Shown one piece after another: positions 43,357 to 54,410 of a stretch of DNA of 64,000 nucleotides. Source of the DNA: Triticum aestivum (Eukaryota > Streptophyta > Magnoliopsida > Poales > Poaceae). The translations under genes and the position numbers were made by a program. Location of the stretch: assembly GCF_018294505.1 (NCBI RefSeq), contig NC_057804.1:252070219-252134218 (forward strand), read 5' to 3'. Position 1 is the first letter of the stretch, and each line of letters begins with the position of its first letter. The notes under the pieces are model-generated. The model was not told where the DNA came from. It was given only the letters and a program-made list of their open reading frames with translations, and searched no databases.

Positions 43357-44727
43357 TTAGGAAACTATGGGGGTCTCCTCATGAGTATTAGTGGAAACAT
43401 CACATGGAGAATATTGACAACATCCAAAACAATGCATATTTGGAACAATGTGATCATGGCATGACATAGTAGATGAATTGCGCACATCATGTAAAGGAAG
43501 CATGGCAATATCATCACAAGAGAAGCAAAAGCCAATGACCATCATCTCGTCATCTATGCCATAAGTGCAAATGGGATTTATTTTAATGGGGCATGCATAG
43601 TTACTATGTTGAGATTGAAATGATGCAATATGGGAGATCTCACTCATAGCATATGACAAGTTCAATGGATTGTCAAACATGATGTGACCAATAGAATTTT
43701 CACATGATATCCTATGGAGCATAGCATCACAACTAGGCAACTCAACATGCTCATCATCATATTCATCATAAATAGGTAAGTCAAGGCATGAAGAAGTGTC
43801 ACTAGCATGAAGCATGGGAATAGGTGGGTCAACATCATGGGAGCAATCATTGTCAAGAGGGTCCACTAGTGGGACAAGAGAAGCACCATCACCTATGTTA
43901 CCTTTGGAGCGTCCCTCATGTGTTGTAGGTGAGGTGTTGAATATCCACTCGTTGTCATCTTCATTTTGATGGAACCATGTGGGGGGTGTATCATTGTCCA
44001 CCATGGACATCGGTTTTCCCTTTGGAGGGAAGGACTCGTCGAGCATAGGCATGTCGTCATGTAGGAGACCTAGCACCATAGAAGAAAACACACTAGGAGT
44101 AGAGGTTAAGTCATTAGAAATCATAGTGCCCTCACATGCCATCTCAACTATCTTACTCGCTAAGTGTTGTGGCTCACTCACTCCCTCAAGGATGCTCTCA
44201 CTCATATGGTTGGTGGAGTCACTCAAATGGCGCTCAACCTCACATAGGATGTGTGGAATGCTCTCATATGTGGGGTTAGTGGTGGTCACACTCATCCTCT
44301 CATAGGAAATGCTCTCAATGTCACGTATGGTGGAGTCACTCATGTCACTCATGTGGTGGTGGCTCTCCTCACATGGCACTTGGGGCATCTCGACATATGT
44401 GGGTGTCAGAGAGATGTAGGTGCAAATGTCTCCATGCGCGGTCATGTATCTTGACTCGGAGGAGGAGTCCAATGTGGGCATTGTCTTCATGTTGTTGAAG
44501 AGGTTCGCGCTTGTCGCCGTGGTCGAAGGGGATGGCCCTTGCCCGACCGTCTTGTCACCGTCTTGGTGTGGGAGGCCCATATCATGTGGCACCTCGTAGC
44601 TCGTCTCCATGACCGAAGGGAATTTCCCATGCTCGGCCATCTTCCTTGGGGGCTTCCGAAGATGGAAGTGTCGCCCTTGCTTGTAGGTGGTCGCCTTGGA
44701 CGTGATGAAGTCGATGTAGGCGTACAC
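43357..44727 (-). CDS. Frame II of the non-autonomous element (456 aa), acidic, Ser/Met/His-rich
   Basis: Open from 44727 to a stop at 43357. Near its start it has KMAEHGKFPSVMETSYEVPH, then DMGLPHQDGDKTVGQG, then Asp/Ser/Met/His-rich sequence with recurrent YESIPHILCEVE- and MSDSTIRDIES-type motifs. It continues the reading of frame I in another phase, so frames I and II probably formed one gag-like gene of about 680 residues before a frameshift near 44740. No zinc knuckle or protease motif found. Confidence 0.45.
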   Translation of the reverse strand: MYAYIDFITSKATTYKQGRHFHLRKPPRKMAEHGKFPSVMETSYEVPHDMGLPHQDGDKTVGQGPSPSTTATSANLFNNMKTMPTLDSSSESRYMTAHGDICTYISLTPTYVEMPQVPCEESHHHMSDMSDSTIRDIESISYERMSVTTTNPTYESIPHILCEVERHLSDSTNHMSESILEGVSEPQHLASKIVEMACEGTMISNDLTSTPSVFSSMVLGLLHDDMPMLDESFPPKGKPMSMVDNDTPPTWFHQNEDDNEWIFNTSPTTHEGRSKGNIGDGASLVPLVDPLDNDCSHDVDPPIPMLHASDTSSCLDLPIYDEYDDEHVELPSCDAMLHRISCENSIGHIMFDNPLNLSYAMSEISHIASFQSQHSNYACPIKINPICTYGIDDEMMVIGFCFSCDDIAMLPLHDVRNSSTMSCHDHIVPNMHCFGCCQYSPCDVSTNTHEETPIVS

Positions 44728-44756
44728 GTGGGAAGTAGGCGAAGATGTCGTATGTC

Positions 44757-45494
44757 CTAAGGCGAAGATGCCTTGATAGCACTTGGCGAAGATGCCGAAG
44801 TGGTTGATGTAGCCGTAGCGCTGTCTTGGTGGTGCTCGTCTCGCGGTCTTCTCTTGTGCTTATGAAGCTTCGACGTGGCGTGATGTAGGGCTTGTTGGGA
44901 CTTGTGCATTTGCACTTGTGGAGCATCTTCATGATGATGATGTCGTTGTCGTGCTTGAGCTCCTTGGCGTTCGTCATCGTCGTGCACATGATGCTTGGAG
45001 GTGACTTGCCCTTCATGACGATGTTGATCACGAACGTGATGGTGGTCGCCATGTAGATGTTGACTTGGACGACTTGCGCTTGCATCTTTTTCGCGCTCCG
45101 AAGACTTGTGGCTTGAATGTCGCCGCCTTGAAGATGATGAAGGGGAAGTAGACTTGAGCAAGGTCCGAGTCTCCTCCATCCTTGCATCTTGCTCCTCTTT
45201 ATGTGCGGCAAGCTTCTTATCGATGTAGTCCCTTCTCCTTGCTTCGGAGTGATGAATGTCGATGGAGATGTTCTCGATGCGCTCTCGCAATCTTGATTGT
45301 GCGCCTTGCACTTGTCGTGGTAGATCGAAGATAGACGCTTTGGAGATGTAGTTGTTCACACCGTCGTTGTTGTCGTAGACCGGAGAGGAAATGCCTTGCC
45401 TATCCATCACAAAACTCGAGCAAATATGAGTGGGACAAAGAGAAGAACTTATACCAATGTACCCTGACCGAAGATGACAATGAATCAAGTTCAC
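44757..45494 (-). CDS. Frame I: gag-like protein of the non-autonomous element
   Basis: Likely true start is the ATG inside the frame at about 45407 (MDRQGISSPVYDNNDG). Then PRQVQGAQSRLRERIENISI and a coiled-coil-like DIHHSEARRRDYIDKKLAAH, then a long His/Lys/Ser/Arg-rich basic domain with repeated HH (QRHHHHED). The basic domain would suit nucleic-acid binding, as expected of a gag. It lies about 2 kb after the primer site, behind a hairpin-rich leader. Stop at 44757. The 5' half resembles the gag N-terminus of non-autonomous wheat elements; the family is not known to me. Confidence 0.5.
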   Translation of the reverse strand: MNLIHCHLRSGYIGISSSLCPTHICSSFVMDRQGISSPVYDNNDGVNNYISKASIFDLPRQVQGAQSRLRERIENISIDIHHSEARRRDYIDKKLAAHKEEQDARMEETRTLLKSTSPSSSSRRRHSSHKSSEREKDASASRPSQHLHGDHHHVRDQHRHEGQVTSKHHVHDDDERQGAQARQRHHHHEDAPQVQMHKSQQALHHATSKLHKHKRRPRDEHHQDSATATSTTSASSPSAIKASSP

Positions 45495-47382
45495 TCAAAT
45501 GCGGACAATGAAATAGCACTATTGGTACCAATTCTTGTCGGTTCTCACACCTACACAAGTAAAGCTTTGGGTGGAGATCGGTGAGGATAGTGGCACAAAA
45601 ATTTAATGCAAAATGTTAGCAAGAGTGAATAATGTTGAAAGAGATTCACAAATTCGCAAGTGAAACAAATGGACCAATAGCAAACAATGGCACACGGAAA
45701 CACACACACAGATAAATAAATGGGGTCGTGCAACCAAGGAATGAGCACAAAATGTGGAATCCACGGAGAACGCTCATGTTGCACAACTCAAGAGAGACGC
45801 TAGCACGATTGCTCAATTGGCGGATACGACACTTGTGCACAACCTATAAGATGCAAAATGGATAAACTTCTATCCCAAGTATGCTATGTTTGTATGGTTC
45901 CCGGTGTTTCTCTCAAGATGATGCAACATGATCGGATATGAAAATCTTATATGCAATGTGGTATGATGCTATGGCACTTGATTACAAGCTTCTTTTCTCT
46001 CTTTCTTTTGCTTAAAAGCTTTATTTATCTCTTTTTTTTGTATGGCCAATTTTGCACAATGCACAAACCAATATAGCAATTGTGTATATGCGGGAACAAA
46101 CTTGTGACACAAGATGTGATATGATACCAAGATGATATGGTATGGTATATAATGGAAGGTATAGACCACTAATGTGCACAAGTCATGTTGCCAGCAATAC
46201 TCAAATGGCTAGTCTCGATAGGCAAGTAACGCAAAATGGGCTAGGGGTTAACAATGCAATGGCAAGGGAATATACAATGGTGTCGTCGAGGTTACCGTCC
46301 TTTGCGATGATGAGTGGCGGTGTTCTTGATGTAGATACCAAGATGATGGAGACTCGTCCCTAAGTAGCCGAAACACCTTAGGAAACGGAAAAACCGCGAA
46401 CTCAAAATCTCAAATGACAAATGTCAAATGGTGGTAGCGGAAAGCGGTGGTGGTTTTGCACTAGGCAATGCGGAAGAGGGATGATGGGTTATGCGAGTCA
46501 ATGTTGAAGTTGCCGTCCCTAAGTAGCCGAAACACCTTAGGAGACACAAGCCACAACTCAAACAAGCTCAAACAACTATTAGGTTAAGTTGGGGGTGGAA
46601 GTGTATGGTGGGCAAGGTTATGTGGAAGTGGTGGTGGTGGTTGATGAAGGAGCAATTGTCCCTAAGTAGCCGAAACACCTTAGGAGACTCAAATCACTAC
46701 TCAAGCAACCACTAATGTTATATGGAACAAAATGGGTTAGGTTGCGGAAGTCAGAGGTGGCTATGCGGATGATATGGTGGAAGGCCTAGGCAAACTTGCC
46801 AAATTTCACAACACTTCATGGATTCAAATGGTGTTGGTGCTATTTTTGTGGGATGGGGGATGTCAAGAGCTTCAAAACGAGCTAAAGAACGTCAAAATCG
46901 GAGTTCGGATGAATTAGTTACGGCCGAAACAAGAATCAGCCGAAGTCTGAAACTACAGGTTACGGACGTCCGTAAAAGGTCGGACATCCGTAAATGCAGT
47001 TCGGGTTAGGGGTTCCGGTCGTCCAGAAAAGGTCGGACGTCCGGTCGTTCCAGGGGCTCCGGACGTCCGTAAAACTCCGGTCGTCCGGTGGGTCGGGGTC
47101 AACGCGAGATTTGAGTTTGGGGGCGCGATTTTGAGCGGAAAATGGAGATTTCGGGGTCAAAATTGACGAGGTTTCATGGAGGAAAGATGGGGAAACTCGG
47201 GGAGATGCTAGATCCACTTGAAACCAAGCAAATCCATGGATCAAAATCAACAAAACATCATCAAACCAACAAATCACAAAAAAATTTGGGGCTATTTTTG
47301 GTGGGGCTTTTCGGATTTAGGCAAGAACACACAAAATCAAGATAGAAAAAGAGGGGTAGGGGCTGCAAAAAGTGATCAACGT
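45495..47382 (-). other. Leader of the non-autonomous element
   Basis: About 1.9 kb without coding potential between primer site and gag-like frame. It contains three copies of a hairpin unit, a cluster of CGGACGTCCG-like motifs at 46960-47095 and an AT-rich stretch. Candidate place for packaging or dimerisation signals. Confidence 0.55.
46359..46684 (-). repeat. Three copies of a CCTAAG...CTTAGG hairpin unit
   Basis: The 24-base unit CCTAAG-TAGCCGAAACAC-CTTAGG (stem-loop-stem) is identical at 46359-46382, 46518-46541 and 46661-46684, each preceded by GT and with 140-160 bases between. The flanks differ, so the hairpin itself seems to be conserved. Confidence 0.8.
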
Positions 47383-47396
47383 GGCTCATGATACCA
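47383..47396 (-). other. Primer-binding site of the non-autonomous element
   Basis: On the minus strand TGGTATCATGAGCC lies three bases after the LTR border at 47400. It matches the tRNA-Met-type site for the first eight bases, with a variant continuation. Confidence 0.65.
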
Positions 47397-47399
47397 AGA

Positions 47400-48400
47400 T
47401 GATGTAGGGTGGAACCCTATGTGGACGATCTTTCACGTTTGGAGTGGATCCTACGGGGAAACACGAAGAACGCGCGGAAGAACACGAGGAAATTACGGGG
47501 AGGAACGAGGGAAAACACTCAACCAACAAGGAATCGGTCACACAAGTGCTAGATCAAAGAACACAAAGAGATACATGAGATCCAAAGTCAACAAAGGTAA
47601 GGATACATAGGAACCGTTCTTCTCCGTGAGGAGGCCTTGAAATCCACGAGGGGATCTTCCCACGAGGGGGTCTTGAATCCGATAGGATCTTCTCCGAGGA
47701 GGCCGCGGTCTCTCACGAGGAGGAGATCCGGTGGATGAGCGAAGCTCTATCTCTAATTGATCTAAATCAACGCTAAATCTAACTAGGAGGAGGTGGAGGA
47801 GTATATATAGTCTAGGACCACGAAGGGGTAAGTGAAGGGGTACATGGGCTGCGGCCCAACACACTGTGCGCAGACAGGCGTCGGACGTCCGGAGGGTTCC
47901 GGTCGTCCGGAGGCTCGGGAAGGTCCGGACGTCCGGTGCTCTTCGGACTTCTGTAGATTCGGCTCGGGTGCGCTTCAGTCGGACGTCCGGAGGGGGCCGG
48001 TCGTCCGGAGGCTCGCGGGGTCCCGGACGTCCGGAGTTCTTCGGATGTCCGCAGATTCGGTTCGGTGGTCGCTGGCACGGTCGTCCGGAGCCTGGGAGTC
48101 GTCGGACGTCCGGTCCTGGTCGGACGTCCGGCCGCTGTAGCTTCGGGCAGCTCCTTCTCTTGGTCCTTGTACTTGGTGTCCTCGCTGTCTTGTCCATGGT
48201 CTTCCTCCTTGTTCCTGGTCATGCATAGCACATATATATGAGGTAGTAACCATGTCTCACATGTGGGAAGTGAAGGTTCAGAGAGGAGCGAGTTCACCTT
48301 GTGTCCAATAGCGCATAGTTGAGGTCTCGTCATAAGTCCACTTGGGGTTTGGGGAGTAGTCAGAGTGTACATGGGGATGAACGTGGGATGCTCCGCATCA
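47400..48400 (-). repeat. 5' LTR of the non-autonomous element
   Basis: Direct repeat of 40183-41201. Minus-strand TATA box (CTATATATAC, rc of 47811-47820). Six exact CGGACGTCCG palindromes between 47880 and 48130. Confidence 0.9.
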
Positions 48401-48405
48401 GTATT
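48401..48405. repeat. Target-site duplication GTATT, right copy
   Basis: Identical to 40178-40182, directly after the LTR end. Confidence 0.95.
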
Positions 48406-51400
48406 GCTTCCCACCGTAAGCTCCCCATACATCACACCGTTGGCTTGAGTTTTCTCTTTGCCTTCAAATCCATTGAGCACCATGTTGGTCTTTATCAACT
48501 TTCATCATGCGGCCCCAGTTTTTTGAAGACTGAATATGGCATAAGATTCACCACAGCACCACCATCAACAAGCATTCTAGCAATCAGCGATCCATTAATA
48601 TGACCTTTAAGGAAGAATGGCTTCAAGTGCGTCACCGGTTCTTTTGGCTTCTCGAACATAGCATTTTTAGGACCAAAATCCAATTGAGCTACTTCCCCTT
48701 CTTCATCTATAGAATGAAATTCAGCGGGTAATTAATACACCATATTACTATCCATACCTTCATGAACCGGTGCAAACTCATAATCTAGAATATCATCTCC
48801 ATTATCAAGCATGTTCACTGACTCCAAAATATCTCCAAGTGAAGATGAAATAATAGGTGAAGTGGATGATGTAAAAGGGGCCGCATCGTCCTCTGCTGGT
48901 TATGTAGGTGTTGCCATGACCAATGCAAAAGCTGCTATGCTTTCCTTTTGCTTAGGCCTCCACACTTGTTTTGTGGGCATCATGGGACGAGTTTCATTGA
49001 ACAGTTTATCTCTTTGCCTCTCCGCTTCTTGTTCCTCCTTCTTGTGGCTCTTCATGCGCTGCAACCTCCTTTTCGTGCCTTGGTCAGGCCAGAGGGATAC
49101 CACTTAGGCTGAGTATATTTTGGATCCTTCAGCTTGGCCTTGCTTGTGCTAGCTTCATGATCATTAGCAATGGGACATTGCCGGACAACAACCACATACT
49201 TATTAGAATTGGCCGGATTATCAACAATAATCGGCTTTTTGATTATTAATTCTTTAGTGCCTATCAAAATAGTTTCATCACTAGTACTCTTCTCCTTTTG
49301 CTTGCTAGGTTCTGAAATTTCAGCACTTGGTGATTTAGCACACCACATTTGCTAGATGATTCCTTTTTGATTATCTTGCATTGGCCAGTTGACACCATTT
49401 TTCAAACTACCTTGTGTGGGATTAGAAAGCCTCTCATGAACGGCCCTCCTTGGTTCTTCCCACCCCGAGTGAAAAACATAAGGGGCCGTTAGGGGTGCCC
49501 CCATCCATTGAAGCCTCCCATCTGCATGGTCCTGGTGCCATCCATGGTCCTGGTGCCCATGACCCATATGACCTTACGTGATGCTGAAATTCTTCCCTCG
49601 GAGGTGATCTTGAGCACTTTGAAGACCGATTAGAGCTAGAACCAGCCGCTTGATTGGCATATTTGGACAACAGCATATCAAAACTTGGCTTGATTCTTTT
49701 GCGCTGCACTTTAGCTTCACTCATCTTCCACTTGCCAATCTCTGGACTGTTGGGCTTAAAAGCCCGAGTGTAGGATTCTTGATGGTGATCTTGATTATCT
49801 CCTTGCCACTTGGTTGCTTGTCAAACACAACGTGTCTCCCCAAGACCTTGACGCTCTCCTTATTTTTGCTGGGCTCACCAATGACAACGTTATTCTTATT
49901 AGCTTATTTGGCTACCTCCAGCCGAATGAGCAACTTCTTTCGCTCCAAATCCATGGTATTCATTGGAAAAGGTTGTTTGTCAACTTGCATTTCAGAAAAG
50001 TTCAATCGTCTATCATTAATGGCCGATTGTATCTGTCGTCGAAAAACATTGCAATTGTTAGTAGCATGAGAAAAATAATTATGATACTTGCAATAAGCGC
50101 ACCGTTTCAGCTCTTCAACTAGTGGTAAAGTATGAGATATTCTAATAATCTTGGCTTGCAACAAAGCATCAAATATTCTATCACACTTAGCAATGTTGAA
50201 AGTAAATTTCATCTCTTCATCATGATTCTTATGAATCGGCTTTATATCATTGCAAGTAAATGGTTTGGCCTTAGATGGCCAAACTAATTCAGCAGCATAA
50301 ATATCACCCTCAACGTCCGAGTGGTCACTATCATATTCAACCATATTCATCTTAGGAAAATCAGTTTTATATCTATGCACTTCTTTAAGATCTTTGCTTC
50401 GGATTTCTTGAGCCAAATCCCTTTGCAAGACTTGGTTGATATTTAAAAACTCATATCCTTCTAGCCTTTCTCTAATGTGAGTTCTCAAAGCACTAAGCAC
50501 AAGATCAGCCAAATCTCTCTCGGTTATCACCAAACTATAGCACCATTTTTTGTCTCTCTAAATCTCTTGACGTAATCAGAGACCGATTCATCATGCTTTT
50601 GTCTAACCGATGTAAGATGTGACAACTTAAGCTCATTTATCACCACTATAAAAATGATCATGAAACTTTTGTTCCAAGTGAAACCATGTAGTAATAGAAT
50701 TGGGTGGTAACGCAAAAAACCACGAGAAAGCAATACCAGTTAAAGATAAAGGAAAATAACGTACTCTCCGCTCATCTCGTGAACTTGCCACACCTAATTG
50801 TGCCAAGTACTGACTAACATACTCCCATGTGGTTTTTGTGCCATCTCCATGAAACTTAACAAAATCTGGAATGTTATATCCTGGAGGGCATTGAATTGCA
50901 TCAAAGTATTTTGGATATGGCTATTGGTAAATATGGTTCCTTGGTTACTCAACTCCAAAATTCTCTCGGAGCATCTTAGCCATCTCCTCCCTAAGATTAG
51001 CTAGACCATCATCCATAGTGGAAGATGAAGCTTGTGGCAGTGGCATAGGAGGAGTAGGGTTAGTAGTTGGAGGTGTGAATTGTGGCATGTATGCCAAATT
51101 GTTATTTGACAGTGATCTAAGAGCGTTTGCACCTATAATTAGGGTTGTGTTTAGTGTTGCCACAGAACCTGGCATGCTCATGGTAGGATTAATGGGTGCA
51201 GCCACAATCTGTTTTGCTTGGGTAGGGTAATAAGTCATCAGCATGGGAGGCACCAATGAAATAGGTAAAGCCAGATTATGGTTTTGCACGCTAGCAACTA
51301 TACCACCATTAACACTAGATGATTGAGATATATTTTTCTAAGCATTAGTATTTTCTATGAAAGTTTGATAGACTAGATTGTTACCATCAGCAATATGACT

Positions 51401-51673
51401 CTCAATCTCAGCCCACTGCTCAGGAGAAAAGGTAGTACTCACAGAGGGTTTAACCTGCTCGGTTTGAAGATGAGGGAACTCGAGTTCTTCAATCGGAGTG
51501 ATGTTGCCTTAGCGATCCTTCTTGAATTTTGCAAGGAACTCCTACAAATACTTATCTTTGCACGCCTTCTTGTACTCCTCATAGATTTGGCGATGAACGG
51601 CCGATATCTCATCAAGACTAGGCTTAATGATGTTATCGGCGTCTACCTCAGATGGCTTGGGAAGATCAGACAT
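48406..51673 (-). pseudogene. gag: Second Tat-type element: Gag and protease, decayed
   Basis: ATG at 51673 (MSDLPKPSEVD). Read leftward through many stops and shifts: a Pro/Thr/Met-rich region (TYYPTQAKQIVAAPINPT), then the capsid-like part near 50700 (ELKLSHLTSVRQKHDESVSD), then a zinc-binding-like stretch CAYCKYHNYFSHATNNCNVF (C-X2-C-X6-H-X4-C) at about 50090-50040. Later pieces include MARMLVDGGAVVNLMPYSVF-like text (LVDGGAVVN, the retropepsin active-site region) near 48590. At least eight in-frame breaks. Confidence 0.7.
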
Positions 51674-51716
51674 GGTGGAAGATGATGATTAATCTTCAGT
51701 CTCTAGCGGAGTCGCC

Positions 51717-51925
51717 AAAGAGTGTGTTTGCACATGAACACGTCACCATGTACCCTGGACACCGGGGGTGATGCACCGCAACTCACGTCGAAGGAGACCC
51801 GGCTGGAAGCGCGGTATGCAGGCAATCCGACGGGTGCTTTTGAGGACCCGAAACCCCACACGCCCGGGAGGGACCCCGTCAGGGCGCGTGCTGGCGGTGG
51901 GATGCCCTAGGTTGACCTGACCACC
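51717..51925 (-). repeat. Second LTR end (U5) plus primer site inside the leader
   Basis: On the minus strand this parallels the last 200 bases of the LTR at 52073-53061: CTGACGGGGTCCCTCCCGG, GGGGTTTCGGGTC, then GGGTACATGGTGACGTGTTC; and it is again followed by a primer-like TTTGGCGACTCCGC. The two U5 copies differ clearly, so this is not a recent duplication. Confidence 0.7.
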
Positions 51926-52048
51926 TCTAGAGCATCGTGGTTCGCCACCCAACAACAAGAAGAACAAAGGAAGAACAAGGAAGAAGAAGAACTAGGGTTA
52001 AGGAGAAAAGATAAAATATTAGAAGTGGTAGATGATTTGATCTCCAGT

Positions 52049-52069
52049 CCCCAGCAGAGTCACCAAAAA
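52049..52069 (-). other. Primer-binding site of the second Tat-type element
   Basis: TTTGGTGACTCTGCTGGGG on the minus strand, a few bases after the LTR end at 52073. Confidence 0.7.
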
Positions 52070-52072
52070 GTG

Positions 52073-53061
52073 TGTACGCACAGGAACACATCACCGTGTA
52101 CCCTCGGCGTCGAGCATGATACACAAGGCACGTTGCCGAAGGAGGCTCACTAGAAGAGAGATATGCAAGACAATCCGGTGAACGCTTTTGAAGACCCGAA
52201 ACCCCATGCGGCTGGGAGGGACCCTGTCAGGACTCATGGCGGTGATGGGCTGCCCTAGGTCGGTTCACCGGCCCCTAGGACTTCGTAGATCATAGCCCTC
52301 TGAAGCAAACAACACCGATGAACGGGAAGCACAAAACTAGGGTAGGAGATGAACGTTTGTAGATGGGTTTTTGCGATTGTGTGTTGTGTTATCAATTGGC
52401 CGTCACCTCTCAAGTATATAAGAGGCGGCTGGACTTCCCGTACAAGGAAAAGTTAGAATTCACGTCAAAACCCTAGTCTGCGTCCAACTCGAAATCCGAA
52501 ATTTCCAAAATTGTTCGGTTTATAACCTGGCTGCACCTTGCGGGCCATGTTTGATGCAGTAAACAACCTCGGATGAAAACGAACCCAAAAGTAGTCTTGA
52601 CCGTTTCGACGAGACGAACAACTTTAATGTTGAACATTTTTTGACTCCACGGTATCTTTAGGGCCAAATCGCTCGTGCAAAACAGCTAATTATTCACGCA
52701 GCTCATCACACATACTTACATGTGTGTCTGGTTCCGGGCATCATATTTTGCTCACTGGAGGGTAGCGCTGTGTGGGCTCTAACTTTTGCATACGACCTCG
52801 GATTGGGACGATCTTTATATCAAAATTGTTCGCTTCGACGAGGCAAAGAAAACGCGTGTAGATCAGTTTTCAATATTAGGTCATCTTGGGGGTGTAATCA
52901 GCCGAACAGTGTTCGGGATACAAAATCTCAGTACTTCGAACACAACTTCGGCCTTAGCGATGAGTTCGGATGGCCATGACCCAAATATCAAAGTTTGAGC
53001 CCTTTTACATTTGAGGCATTCTTAATTATGTTTTCGACCATGCCAAAATCTGGTGTCAACA
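52073..53061 (-). repeat. 5' LTR of the second Tat-type element (989 bp)
   Basis: On minus it starts TGTTGACACCAGATTTTGG at 53061. TATA box CTTATATACTT (rc of 52413-52423). Homologous throughout to 21959-22979. Outside it, CCCAT (53062-53066) is the target copy matching ATGGG at 22980. Confidence 0.9.
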
Positions 53062-53213
53062 CCCATTTAATCGTTTGTGATAGTGTTGCCATTGTAGACG
53101 ATATTAACAATTTTACCGTTTGCGTTATTGAATGCATCACACACGGTGCATAGAAGAAACTGTGTGGCATAGGCTATCCATCACACACACTTTTTATGTG
53201 GTAAACGTTTGCG

Positions 53214-53218
53214 CAAGG
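53214..53218. repeat. Target-site duplication CAAGG, left copy
   Basis: Matches 56684-56688 on the other side of the solo LTR. Confidence 0.9.
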
Positions 53219-54385
53219 TGTGACGCCCCCGATTCAATCGTACACTAAATCAGGGACTCACGGGAAGATATCACAACACAACTCTAAAAACATAAATAAG
53301 TCATACAAGCATCATAATACAAGCCAGGGGCCTCGAGGGCTCGAATACAAGTGCTCGATCATAGACGAGTCATCGGAAGCAACAATATCTGAGTACAGAC
53401 ATAAGTTAAACAACTTTGCCTTAAGAAGACTAGCACAAACTAGGATACAGATCGAAAGAGGCGCATGCCTCCTGCATGGGATCCTCCTGAACTACTCCTG
53501 GTCGTCGTCAGCGGCCTGCATGTAGTAGTAGGCACCTCCAGTGTAGTAAGAGTCGTCGTCGACGGTGGCGTCTGGCTCCTGGGCTCCAACGTCTGGTTGC
53601 GGCATCCGAGAAGAAGAGGAAAACGGGGGAAAAGAGGGAGCAAAGCAACCGTGAGTACTCATCCAAAGTACACGCAAGCAAGGAGCTACACTACATATGC
53701 ATGGGTATATGTGTAAGGAGGCCATATCAGTGGACTGAACTACAGAATGGCAGAATAAGAGGGGGATAGCTAGTCCTATCGAAGACTACGCTTTTGGCAG
53801 CCTCCGTCTTGCAGCATACAAAAGAGAGTAGATTGAAGTCCTCCAAGTAGCATCGCATAGCATAATCCTACCGGGCGATCCTTCCCTCGTCGCCCTGTGG
53901 AAAAGCAATCACCGGGTTGTCTGTGGAACTTGTCTGGGTGTGTTTTATTAAGTATCCGGTTCTAGTTGTCATAAGGTCAAGGTACAACTCCGGGTCTTCC
54001 TTTTACCGAGGGACACGACTATTCGAATAGATAAACTTCCCTGCAGGGGTGCACCACATAACCCAACACGCTCGATCCCATTTGGCCAGACACACTTTCC
54101 TGGGTCGTGCCCGGCCTCGGAAGATCAACACGTCGAAGCCCCACCTAGGCACAACAGAGAGGTCAGCACGCCGGTCTAACTCCTATGGCGCAGGGGTCTG
54201 GGCCCATCGCTCTTTGCACACCTGCACGTTGCGAACGCGGCCAGAAGCAGAACTAGCCCCCTTAATACAAGTGCAGGCTTACGTTCCAATCCGGCTCGCG
54301 CCGCTCAGTCGCTGACATCACGAAGGCTTCAGCTGACCCGACTTTAGTCACCATTTGTAAAGTATATGTATGTATAGTATATACC

Positions 54386-54410
54386 CGTGATCACCTCCCG
54401 AGTGATCACG
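54386..54410. repeat. Conserved hairpin in the solo LTR
   Basis: CGTGATCAC, loop CTCCCGA, GTGATCACG: same structure as 16565-16589. Confidence 0.7.

Larger units (their letters stand above)
40183..48400 (-). mobile_element. Complete non-autonomous LTR element (8218 bp), no reverse transcriptase
   Basis: LTRs at 40183-41201 (1019 bp) and 47400-48400 (1001 bp) share ends TGATGTAGGG and CCGCATCA as read on +. They are flanked by GTATT. Orientation is minus: a tRNA-Met-like primer site lies at 47383-47396 and a purine tract (poly-C on +) at 41202-41219. It is nested in the protease/RT region of the second Tat-type element. The interior has a 2-kb leader with repeated hairpins and long minus-strand frames rich in His, Met, Cys, Ser and Asp, but no recognisable protease, RT or integrase. 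Confidence 0.95.

Noticed and set aside
43357..45407. Frames I and II as a host protein gene
   Set aside because: They lie between LTRs with target duplications and a primer site; no introns or host-like domains.
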